Both the position numbers and the translations under genes were made by a program. Under the pieces are notes generated by a model. The model made no database searches. It worked only from the letters and a program-made list of their open reading frames with translations, and was not told the origin of the DNA. Below are positions 45,766-55,323 of a DNA stretch of 64,000 nucleotides, one piece after another. This DNA comes from Helianthus annuus (lineage: Eukaryota > Streptophyta > Magnoliopsida > Asterales > Asteraceae): the NCBI RefSeq assembly GCF_002127325.2, contig NC_035438.2:145772708-145836707 (forward strand), in the 5' to 3' direction. Numbering within the stretch: position 1 is the stretch's first letter; every line of letters starts with the position of its first letter.

Positions 45766-47021
45766 CTTTCAACCTTTGAGATATAGAGCTGATCAAATAC
45801 GAGATCATACCAACTTGAAAAGTCTAGCCACACTTCAACTTTCTTTAGGAAAGCTACGACTCAAGCACGATTGCTGGTATTTTTGTCCTCTTAAATCCAT
45901 GCATCCTTCTTTCAACATGCTTTCGGTGAGCTTGTTTATCATGTTTTGGTAATATTGACAAGAATTCTATGGCCCCCACACAAGCTATTAGGAATAGAAA
46001 CATTATGCCCGTGAGTCCCACATCAGGACATACCCCCGCGATCAAGGTATGCACAAAGATTCCTCATAACGGGTGAGTATATTGGTTTCATTCTCTTCAA
46101 CGATAGAACGGAGATCAGGTCTGTACTTTCGTACAACAGAGATCCCAAGAACTACCGAGGGCTAAGACAGATAGTTCGGTGAACAGGTCAGTACTACCGT
46201 ATAGCAGAGTTACCAAACTAATCTATCTAAGGGTTTTGGCCAAAAATGGCGCTTATTATGGGTTTTGGCCAAAAATGGCGCTTATTCGACAGGGTTTGGC
46301 CTCTTTTTTTTTTTTTTTTTTTTTTAATGAGGCACTTATTATTAAAAGAATATCATAGCGTCTAGGTCAGCATGTATCTGGATGCAGCAGAAGAGCAACT
46401 ATGATATCCTCCGAACGAAATACCAATATAAAGACCCGAAATCTCAGACTTTGGCAATCTGTCAACACAAGATTTAAGACCATTAAGCCATATGCCGCAA
46501 CGTGTTACCCACTGAGATGCGTAATGCCTGAGAAAAGCCAGAATTCTTGTGTAGACATTATGTTTTGCTCCCTAACAGCAGTTTACTCGTTGGTGTCGCT
46601 GAATCTACCGACATATCGATAACTTGGAGCCGTATCCTTCATCAGATCCTATTCATGCGAAGACATGATCAGGTTAGTTCCTATCATTTCTCATATAAGA
46701 TCATGATTATTTTGCAATAATCAAATCTCATGGTCTAGGAAGTATTTTAATGCTCCCCTTTAAAATTTTATTTATGGACAACAATTCACTGAAAAGCTAA
46801 AACTTATAAAACATGTATTTACAAAATAAAGTCTTCCACATCAGGCACACAAAAGCATATGTCAACAAGAAAATGAGTGTGTTACAGTGCAGTTAAGTGT
46901 GCAACCAGGTTAGATACCATAACCAAACCTGTGATTTTCCCAACTTGTATCTAGAACAACCACTGATAATAACCGGTGTTACTAACAGTCCTCCTTGGAT
47001 GTTCCTACACTCATAAGCAAT
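45265..47021 (-). other. Copia-B spacer between gag and 3' LTR; pol absent
   Basis: A 1.76-kb region where pol would be expected. No protease, integrase, RT or RNase H motif was seen in any frame. It carries purine tracts at 45265-45274, 45352-45364 and 46752-46763 (minus), T runs at 45731-45763 and 46304-46325, and a block resembling Copia-A 14070-14660 at 45985-46625. An acceptor-like TATGAGTGTAG lies just after the gag stop. Confidence 0.8.
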
Positions 47022-49766
47022 TCAGTTAGAGAGTGGAACCCAAGCCATTGTAGTCTTGGGTTGTCCCCTTTCATCAAAATAATAAACCTCCCGATATGCC
47101 AAATCTTTTCCCTCATTGATTTCTTTTACAACCACTTGTTTGACTCGCCAAACTTGTGTTGGTTTAAAAAATTTGTTTGTAAAAGATTTAAAATTTGAAA
47201 CAATCTTATGTTTAAGACCCGGAGGGAAAGATTGAGGTTTTGATTTGTTGGTCCTTTTCATCTTTGAATCATGTGAAACCGGCTTCACATGTGGAGATCT
47301 GGATGGAAAGTTTTTCATCTGATCTTTCAAAGAAGTGTGATTTTTACCTCTTGATCCAGAGAAGCAATACTGGTTGCCTTTACCGTCTGGATTGTGTCGT
47401 TCTGGGCATTGTTTAAGCACATGACCTTCTTTTCCACACCTAAAACAAGCCTTGAATGGCTTTTGAGACTTTGCATTTCCGTGTGATGCAACTAGAGGCG
47501 GGGATTGCTTTGAGCTTGACTCAGCATGTTGACTAACGTGAGGTTTGACAACTTTAGATGATATTTTAATCTTTGACTCCCCAAGACTTTCATTCAACAC
47601 TGATTCATCATCTGAGCTTGTGCAGTCTTCAATAACTAAGTGTTCTTCCAGTGGATCTTGGTTGACTGGACTTGTAATGTCATTTGACGTTGTTGGTTCT
47701 TGAATACTCGATGGTTCGAGGTCTTCAACCGTTTTAAAAGTATCTGTTACTGAAGTTTCCGAGTCATTTGAGCTTTCCCATTCTTGGTATGACTGAAAAT
47801 CTGAATCGTGGTCATCACTTGAGCTTCCTTCGCTACCGTCTGAAGTTGTGGTGTTTGTGTCGTTGCTGCTGCTTTCTTCATTTAGCTCTTTTTCTGACTC
47901 TGACGTACTAGTGTGAGATGGAACAAATTCTGGAATTTCCTCCGTGAGGAATTTTCCGAATCTGTTTTGTTTCAATTCTGGAACAAACACAGGAGATTCA
48001 CACACAACTTTTTCATCACAAAAGGCAGAGTTCAAATCAGGACATTCAACCACTACATTATCGTGGTTGTGGGTCTTAGGTTTAGGCACATGTCCATTAC
48101 AGTTAACAGTGGAAGTTTTGTTTGCTTTATCACAATTCCAGGCGAACCAGTTAACAGTGGAATAACTGTCGCCTGAATAACCTATCCCTATTTTTGTTCC
48201 ACCACAGTCATCATCGCATCCATCTTCTTCACGCTCAATCACATCTGCGTTGTTATCAGAAAGATTAGTAACCTCTTCATTTTCACAAGAAACGTTTTCA
48301 GCAACAAGATCATTTTTATCAATCAAATCATTATCAGGATGAGGAGATGGCATGGGTACATAGTTTTTGCTATGTGGCGGAAAGAAGAGTTTTCTTTCGT
48401 TTCCGAGCTTGTCCTTGTACCCAATCCCATCCTTCACATATGTCGGTCGTTGGCAATTTTTAATGTCAACCAGTGCCTTTTTACTGACGTTCCATTTATC
48501 AATTATGATTTGCAATCTATTGTTTTCATTTTGAGATTTTTCTAATCTTTCAGTTAAGTCGTTTATGACAAAATCTTTTCTGAAAACAAATTCTTTTAAA
48601 GTCTGCATTTCAGCTAAAGTCGAATTCAACTTTCTCTGATATGCAGCTTCATTTTCTTTCAATTCTTTGTTAAATTGCAAAACTTTTTCTTTATCTCTAA
48701 TTAGGTCACGGTTGAGGGATTTGTAATGTGCCACGACGTTCACACATGGTTGAGAACATAATTTGACTTTAAACTCGTAAGGAATGCTGTTTGCCAAGTC
48801 TTCCTCATCCCTTTCTTTGTTGGATTCCATTTTCGTCGCCTCATCAAGAATCTTTTCTTCTATCTTTTCACTTGCTGCACTTCTCCCTTCTTCCTCCTTC
48901 ACAGCTTGAGCTTCATCGACCACAGTATTCTTTTCATCACATTGTGGAGCCTTTTCAGAGTTTGCGGAAGCATTGTTGAAGTTTGATGCGTTTGCAGCTT
49001 GTGAGCTAGAGTCATTCGAGGTTGTTGGGGGTACAGATGTCATGTTCTTGTGCGCATCAGCAGATTGGACAGATTTCTGAAGATGTTCGACTTGATCTCT
49101 TTCAAACGTTTCAAGTGTGTCGATCACATCTGATAGCGTGATTGGATTCAGGTTGTTCAAGTAGTGTTGTTTGATCGTCATACATTTGAAGCTCCATTCT
49201 TTTGGAAGTGAGTCCAAAAGTTTGCGTATTGCACCGCGATTGGTGATCGGATTACCGGCCTTCTTCATTTTAGCCATCATGTTTCGAAATCGGCTAATAT
49301 AACATGATAAGCTTTCCCCGCGAACACCGCAGAACATGTCATATTCCTTTTGGACCATGTTACTTTTGTTCCGAATCAATTCCTTGTCTCCTTCATAGAA
49401 ATCAATCAACGCTAACCAAAGTTCATTTGCCGTTGTGTACTCTTCAAACATGTTGTAGTCGTTTGTTGATAGGGCCATTGTTAAAGTAGCATGAGCCCGA
49501 CGATCCCGTTGAATCAATGCTTTGTCTTTATCTGTGTAAGTCGAGGGATCGTTGTTGACTACACGCATGTCATCACGAACGGTCATGGGGACGTGTGGTC
49601 CGACAGTGATCGAGATCCATTGGTTATAGTCCGTGTACTCGAAAAAGGACTTGATTTGGTTTTTCCAACTGCTGAAATTGGCTGATCCTTTCAACTTTGG
49701 AGGTCGAGGTGCGGTTACGGTTTCAAGTTCCACTTGTGCAATGCGAGCTAACTGATTTTGAAACAT
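47022..49766 (-). CDS. Copia-B gag (914 aa), full length
   Basis: Intact. N-terminal copia gag domain at about residues 15-235 (ANFSSWKNQIKSFFEY, ANELWLALIDFYEG, DSLPKEWSFKC). An acidic, Ser-rich linker follows (230-330), then a heptad-like segment near 345-430 (KSLNRDLIRDKEKVL, LTERLEKSQNENNRLQ), a long acidic Ser/Thr region (550-720), and a zinc knuckle CFRCGKEGHVLKQC near residue 774. The tail is basic and ends TTMAWVPLSN, like Copia-A gag. It is the only element protein encoded, so the element is of the gag-only non-autonomous type and would need reverse transcriptase and integrase from a relative. Confidence 0.92.
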   Translation of the reverse strand: MFQNQLARIAQVELETVTAPRPPKLKGSANFSSWKNQIKSFFEYTDYNQWISITVGPHVPMTVRDDMRVVNNDPSTYTDKDKALIQRDRRAHATLTMALSTNDYNMFEEYTTANELWLALIDFYEGDKELIRNKSNMVQKEYDMFCGVRGESLSCYISRFRNMMAKMKKAGNPITNRGAIRKLLDSLPKEWSFKCMTIKQHYLNNLNPITLSDVIDTLETFERDQVEHLQKSVQSADAHKNMTSVPPTTSNDSSSQAANASNFNNASANSEKAPQCDEKNTVVDEAQAVKEEEGRSAASEKIEEKILDEATKMESNKERDEEDLANSIPYEFKVKLCSQPCVNVVAHYKSLNRDLIRDKEKVLQFNKELKENEAAYQRKLNSTLAEMQTLKEFVFRKDFVINDLTERLEKSQNENNRLQIIIDKWNVSKKALVDIKNCQRPTYVKDGIGYKDKLGNERKLFFPPHSKNYVPMPSPHPDNDLIDKNDLVAENVSCENEEVTNLSDNNADVIEREEDGCDDDCGGTKIGIGYSGDSYSTVNWFAWNCDKANKTSTVNCNGHVPKPKTHNHDNVVVECPDLNSAFCDEKVVCESPVFVPELKQNRFGKFLTEEIPEFVPSHTSTSESEKELNEESSSNDTNTTTSDGSEGSSSDDHDSDFQSYQEWESSNDSETSVTDTFKTVEDLEPSSIQEPTTSNDITSPVNQDPLEEHLVIEDCTSSDDESVLNESLGESKIKISSKVVKPHVSQHAESSSKQSPPLVASHGNAKSQKPFKACFRCGKEGHVLKQCPERHNPDGKGNQYCFSGSRGKNHTSLKDQMKNFPSRSPHVKPVSHDSKMKRTNKSKPQSFPPGLKHKIVSNFKSFTNKFFKPTQVWRVKQVVVKEINEGKDLAYREVYYFDERGQPKTTMAWVPLSN

Positions 49767-50998
49767 TTTTTTTTTTTTTAATTGATCCCCCCAAAAAATA
49801 TTTGAATCAGCTCAAAACCCAGGTAAAATTACTTTGAAGATAACCCCGTATCAACCTGAAAAGTAGCAACTCGAAAAGGTCCAAAAATAACTTAAAAATC
49901 CCGGCCCGGTGAAATTCTGCGAACACAAGTTAATTTTAATTTTTTTTTTTAAAGGCCCAAATAAAATAAGCTTAAAACCCGACCCAAAACTGATCAAAAT
50001 TCTAGACCCTCAAATAAAAATTTTAAGACCCGAACCAAAATCTAATTAAAGTTCTAGGCCCACAAATAAAAAATTAAGACCCGGCCCAAGAATAGTTAAT
50101 ATTTCAATAACAGGAACTGGTTCATTTAAAAAAAAATTATGCCAACTTACTCTAAAAAAATTATTATTATAATCGGACAAAACAAAGAAAAGAAAAAAAA
50201 GGAACGAAAAACCAAAATATATGATTTCAAATTTTTGTTGAGTATTCCCGAGACTGTGATGTTGCACTTTGTTTCCTTTTCCTTTTTTTTTTAATTAAAC
50301 GGATGTCAAGTTTTTATTCAATATAGTTTTAAGTTTTCTTAGGCAAAACCATCAAAAACCTAGAAAGAAATTAGAATCGCCGTCACCCCCTTTATCTTCC
50401 CCCTCTCTCTCACTTTATCGAAACTGTCTTTGCTTCTACTCCTTTCTCTTTTCTTTTAGATTTTGTGGGTGAAACGGGTGAAGATGGTCGGTAACGGAGG
50501 CTGTTGACGGCGGAGGTAGTGGTTAGGAAATGGTAAGAGAGACGGTGGTCCGATGGTCGGTGACGGGGGTTGAACGGTGTGATGGTGGTCGGAGTGGTGG
50601 GTGGTTGGAGGATGGCGGATATAAGTTGGGGTGAAGGTGGTTGTACGGTGGAGATCTTGGTGTTGTGACGGGTGAAGAAGGTCGGTAACGGAGGATGTTG
50701 GCGGCGGCGACAAGCGGCCCGGAGGCGGAGGATAGAGGCGGAGGTGGTGGTTCTGGTCGGAGTTGTGGGTGATTGGGGTTTGAACAAGGTGGTGTACGGA
50801 GGTGACGGGGGTGGTGTGGTGAAGGATGACTATTTGTTGATCAAAGATTGCTGTGTTGAAGATATACTTGATGATTCAAAGTGGACAAGATGGACCGTAT
50901 CTAATGAAAGATGTGGAGAATGAAATCCTTTTGGTGGCAGGAACCCCTTTCACTATTCTCACAACAAAGCAGCCCACTTATGAAAATGTTGTTTTCTT

Positions 50999-51036
<38 letters not shown>

Positions 51037-51729
51037 ATATTTCTGATTCTACTCTTTCTTTTAGCTGTTTAACTATTAAAATTGTTGAAGATGAATTTGA
51101 TGTTTGTTGATGTTTGTGAGTGATGATGACTGGAGATGAGTGAAATAAACAAGAACCAAAAACCCCAAAAACTCCGTTTACTCTTTCTATTTTTTTTTTT
51201 AATAAATACGCTGGTCGGGTTAAAACCGGAGGAATCACGGCGACGGAAAACGGTGACTTACCGGCGTATTTAATACGCCGGAGAACTTGAACTCGCGTTC
51301 AAGATTTAATTTCGCCGGAAAAGTTAATTTCGCCGGGAAGTTGCCGGAAAATCCAAATTCGCCGGAACTTTTAAAAACGCTATATTCAAAATAAAATCGC
51401 TATATTCAAAATAAAATTGCTGTATTCATAAATGAAAATGCCCAGATCTTGTATAGAAATACCCAGATCTGTTTGAAAATCCCCAAAAAAATTGCCTAAA
51501 AACCTACTGATCGGATTCAAAATGCATTTAAGAGACCTTCTGAAACTTTCTGGTAACAAGAATCAAACTTTATCAGCAAACGAACAATCTAGATCATTTA
51601 AAATCATGATTTTGAAGAAAGAAAGAAAAAAATAGAATACAATAATAAAACGTCAAACCTTTAAAAAATCAGATTTTTGTGATGAATTTGAAGATTCTTA
51701 AATTCGAATACGAGGCTCTGATACCAAAT
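49767..51729 (-). other. Copia-B leader of the minus copy, with PBS
   Basis: Same sequence as 37819-39783, reversed. PBS on the minus strand next to 51730. Small differences from the plus copies include 50656 (AGATCTTGG in place of AGATGTTGG) and 50897 (GGACC for GGGCC). Confidence 0.85.
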
Positions 51730-52299
51730 TGTAGGATCAAATCGAGCCAAAAATCTGATTTTCAATAAGAAATCAAGATGAACACACAAAATAAACCTTT
51801 AAAACCCTTGAAATGATTTGCAAATGATGAATACAATATAGCCCCCAAATCTTTCTCTAAGTGTGTGTTCTTAAACCCTAATCATCTCTTTCTATTTATA
51901 GCCTTACCATTTTAGGCTAATTACAATTAAGTCCCTAGAGATTAAAATTTACTAAAAGTAGCAATAAACATCAAGACTAATATAACAAGATAATAAATAT
52001 ATTTTGTTTAAATCAAAATATATTTAATTATCCAAAGCACTATAACTATCAAATCTCGATCTTTCACACGTCATATCTTTCTTCGAACTTCTCGTGACGA
52101 CTTGAGTGTTGACTTTGTCTTGATGGCGTTGACTTTGTTGACTTGATTCGTTGATAACATTAGACTACACATTTTAGACCCAACAATCTCCCCCTTAGGC
52201 TAATGTTATCAAGCTCTTGTATCATCTTTAAAACCGTCAACCTCATGCGTGTTGTGATCTTCAGTTTGGCAAGCTTCAGTCTCAATTTTAGACCCAACA
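51730..52299 (-). repeat. Copia-B 5' LTR of the minus copy (570-bp form)
   Basis: On the minus strand from TGTTGGGTCTAAAATTG at 52299 to GATCCTACA at 51730. It abuts the Gyp-B flank GTTAA. It includes an internal purine tract (52186-52197) and an internal TGTTGGG start at 52185. Confidence 0.9.
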
Positions 52300-52520
52300 G
52301 TTAAGGGTAACTTAAGAGCTTGGCAAAATAAAGTATTGATAAAACTTTGGTTTGCACCAGAGTCAAATAATACTTTTGCATAAACGTCGTGAACTAAAAA
52401 CGTACCAGCTATGACATCAGGAATTAGTTCGGCTTCCTGAGTAGTCAATTGAAATGCTCGGGCATTCTTCTTTGTTGTTCCATCAGCTGGTTTGCCTTTA
52501 TTGTCTGCGGTTTTAATCAA
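52300..52520 (-). pseudogene. Gyp-B protease, N-terminal part
   Basis: Contains the aspartic protease motif LFDSGANQSFI and the upstream TFLVHDVYAKV; the frame enters Copia-B at 52299. The other half is at 37362 downwards. A second CCHC-like knuckle (CGETGHYKTEC) lies just before it, in the frame overlapping the end of gag. Confidence 0.88.
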
Positions 52521-53605
52521 TTTAGGACATTCTGTTTTGTAATGTCCTGTTTCTCCACAGTTATAGCTATGGTTTTCTTTTTGCAGTTTTCTTCACTATG
52601 TCCCACAGATTTGCAAAAATTGTAGGTTATATTACATCTTACCAAATGTTTCTTTTTGCAATTTCTGTAGAATGGCGGGTTTGAAGATTGCCCTGTTCTT
52701 CTTCTTTTGAAGCTGTTATTATTACCCGTATGAAATCCTTGGGTAATTTTCTGAGCTAATTCCTTCTTCCTGTTTTCATCTCTTGTGCGTACCAGTTCAT
52801 CGGTTAGGGTATTAGCTAATTCCACAGCATCGTCAATAGTACGAGGTCGTGCAGCCTTAACGATGTTACGGATTTCACTAATTAGTCCCCAAATATAGCG
52901 AGAAATGAGTACCGGTTCTGGCGAAGCCAGTGTTGGTACCACTCTAGCATATTCAAAGAATGTAGAAGTATAACCGCGACACTCTATGCCTACAATACGA
53001 TGGCTTAGGAACTTATTCACCATTTGTTCCTTTTCATATTCGGGACAAAATTTTCTTTCTACAAGATTCTTAAATTCTTCCCAGTTCATAGCATAGGCCA
53101 TCCTTCTACCTTTTGCTTGTAATACTGTGTTCCACCACTCTAGCGCCCCTTCTTTGAACAAATTTGACGCATACATCACCTTATCTTCTTCGGCACATTT
53201 ACTTATTGCAATTACTGCTTCGGTTTTCTCTAACCAACGCAGTATTGCAGTTGCCCCTTCATTACCTGCAAATTCTGCTGGTTTACAGGCAAGGAATTCT
53301 TTGTAAGTGCAACCAGGCGTTGCAGCTTTCATTTTCTTAGGAAGTGGGGCCTGTCGTGGATTATTATCGTCATGATTGCCGCCTCCATTTATGTTGTTAC
53401 TGTCGTTATCTTCCGGAGTACGTTTGCTAGGAATGATTTGTTGTGGTTCAGCAGGTTTCTGAGTAGCAGCCAGGATGGTTGGAATAGCATTGGCTATCCC
53501 TTGAGCAACAATGTTCTCGATATCTTGTCTAGTCATATACTGATTTTCCTGATTTTGCTCAGATTGGTTTACTTCATTAACTGGTTCATTATTAGCGTTT
53601 TCCAT
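52517..53605 (-). pseudogene. Gyp-B gag, core and zinc-knuckle region
   Basis: Start placed at the ATG for MENANNEPVNEVNQ (53605). An earlier in-frame ATG at 53686 would add a hydrophobic 27-residue segment unlike gag. The retrotransposon gag domain is clear (FLACKPAEFAGNEGATA, ALEWWNTVLQAKG, MNWEEFKNLVERKFCP, AYARV-like region, NTLTDELVRTRDENRK). The knuckle reads YNFCKSVGHSEENC, where a Cys is expected in place of Tyr, so zinc binding is probably lost. The frame shifts after NCKKK. Confidence 0.85.
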
Positions 53606-54084
53606 CTGATAATTAGTATTGATATGAATTATTAGTATCCAATAATTGATAGTTAGATATAACAAAATAATTACACATAAGCACATAAAATCTTACAACA
53701 CATATATATAGCCAAAATCGTCGATGTCTCGACTTCTATTTTGTTTTATAGATTATATAGGCATCCATACACACTGTTTATCTTACAATGTTTTATTTCC
53801 TATTTTACAGAGTTATATTTTACTGTTACTGTTATTATACAGACATACTTCCCAACCCTACTATTCTTTAGTCAACTGGCAGTTTAGTAGCGACGCTCCC
53901 TTTCGTCGTATTCCCAGGAGATTTGTTCCCCCATTTCCCGGATCCTATTCCCTGTACCTATCAGTTCTTCACCAAACTAACGAAGTTCGGCTAAGTTTTC
54001 GTTACTCATTGGAGGATTGGGGATAGGTTCTGGATCAAATTGAGGAAGGAAGGTATAAGGACTATTGATCATGTTTTGAAATTG

Positions 54085-54642
54085 CTAGTCATTTGTCCAC
54101 CACTCTTCCATTTCGCCTAAAGGTCGTGTGTGGATTAGAGAGTCCGGAATAGCTGGTTCCAGATTTACTGGAAGTTGGAGTTCGGCCGGATAAGAGAAAA
54201 GATTTTTGTTAATAGGGCTAATGACATCACAATTTGCCAGTAGACGGTCTATTTCGTCTTGAAATGTGATTTCCTCAGGTTGTTTAGAGCTCTCTCCTAC
54301 TTCTATTCCCTTTTGTTTAAAATTTTCTCTAGTTTCTATCTCTGCTGGTTTAGAACTCTCTCCGGTCTCGATTCCCTTTCCTTTGTCTATAGGGTTTTCT
54401 ACTTTGGGGAGTTTCCTAGTGGCTGGCCTCCTCCTGCGTACTTTCCCCCATCCTACATATCTTCTTCTTTTCTTAGGCTTTGCTTTTTCTGGAGGTGGAG
54501 CTTGAAATTCCAGGGGTTCCTCCACATCAGCAAAATAACCAGTAAAATCGTGAGGGACTTCGATTGGTACTGGGTATAGATTGAGATTCTGAAATGCTTC
54601 AGATAGCTCACTCATGCTGTTTAGCATATATGCAAAATGCAC
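54085..54642 (-). CDS. Gyp-B leader ORF of 185 codons, function unknown
   Basis: Lies 5' of gag on the same strand. The probable start is one of three near ATGs (54642, 54627, 54615). It has a basic cluster (PKKRRRYVGWGKVRRRR, about residues 55-75), then repeated GESSK(P/Q) phrases and an acidic end. I do not recognise the family. It could be a gag N-terminal extension separated by frame loss, or a leader protein. It is open throughout in a decayed element, but no homology was tested. Confidence 0.4.
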   Translation of the reverse strand: MHFAYMLNSMSELSEAFQNLNLYPVPIEVPHDFTGYFADVEEPLEFQAPPPEKAKPKKRRRYVGWGKVRRRRPATRKLPKVENPIDKGKGIETGESSKPAEIETRENFKQKGIEVGESSKQPEEITFQDEIDRLLANCDVISPINKNLFSYPAELQLPVNLEPAIPDSLIHTRPLGEMEEWWTND

Positions 54643-54805
54643 AAAAATGCTAAGTTAAAATCTTATAAGGAAATCTAAACAAATATTTAGTTTTATTGCA
54701 TATTGAAAGACTAATTTTACAAAGGGTAACGGAAAATTTAAAACACACTCGGATTTATTTGTTTACGGAGTAGTGATTTTCTACTAGATTAGGCTTATTG
54801 GTAGT

Positions 54806-55187
54806 TTAGAGGTTTGCATTCTCTGCTACGGTAGCTAGCATATAAAGATTTGCCCATTTTTCATCTAATTTGTCTTCCCAAGGTGGACTATTGCCTAATT
54901 CCTGGATTTCCGGATTAAACCTCACTTTCTTGACTTGGGGTTTCTGGCTTTTCCTAATAATCGAATTTCTTTTCTCTGGGGTAATGGGAGGAAGAGGTTC
55001 CTTTTGCTTTGCGGGTTTCTGGCCTAATTCCTGGATTTCCTGGATTTCCGGATTAAACCTCATATTGTGCTTTGCGGACAAAAATCCCTTCTTCCAGATT
55101 TGGTGGGTATTGGGAGGAAGAGGTTCCTTTTGCTGTGGGTGCAGTATCTAATTTGTGGTAGATAGCAGAAAGCCTTTGTTTACCCAT
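54806..55187 (-). pseudogene. Gyp-B first leader ORF region with tandem duplication
   Basis: A short ORF at 55053-55187 (MGKQRLSAIYHKLDTAPTAK...) ends early. An overlapping frame at 54806-55081 reads FNPEIQELG twice and ends MLATVAENANL. Two direct repeats, GGGAGGAAGAGGTTCC (54987 and 55111) and CCTAATTCCTGGATTTCC (54893 and 55023), show a tandem duplication of about 125 bp that probably caused the frame break. The product is unrecognised. Confidence 0.4.
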
Positions 55188-55302
55188 ACTGTAATAATTA
55201 ATCAATTAATAAAACACATATTCACAAAATGGCAATTTAGAAATTCCTAAGTATTTCTCAATTACTTTAATAGGCTAAAATCAGTAGTAAGCTTAAATCC
55301 AC

Positions 55303-55315
55303 GGCTCTGATACCA
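55303..55315 (-). promoter_or_regulatory. Gyp-B primer binding site, tRNA-iMet
   Basis: On the minus strand TGGTATCAGAGCC, eight bases downstream of the 5' LTR. Confidence 0.9.
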
Positions 55316-55323
55316 CCTTTTCC

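Larger units (their letters stand above)
37363..52299. mobile_element. Copia-B composite: rearranged palindromic copia insertion in Gyp-B
   Basis: A single 14.9-kb block sits between the two halves of Gyp-B. Left flank GTTAT (37358-37362) and right flank GTTAA (52300-52304) resemble a 5-bp target duplication with one mismatch. Order: LTR(+), leader, partial gag(+); patchwork joint; 294-bp duplicate of Gyp-B target; LTR(+), leader, partial gag(+); inverted joint; then on the minus strand LTR, spacer, full gag, leader, LTR. Both outer ends are U3 ends (TGTTGGG facing outward), whereas an ordinary insertion ends in one U3 and one U5. No pol is present in any copy. Confidence 0.88.

Noticed and set aside
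37363..52299. Simple sequencing palindrome (missed adapter) as the full explanation of Copia-B
   Set aside because: Plus and minus arms differ at several LTR sites and in LTR length, and the joints contain filler from other places. An assembly error is still possible and is listed as a check.
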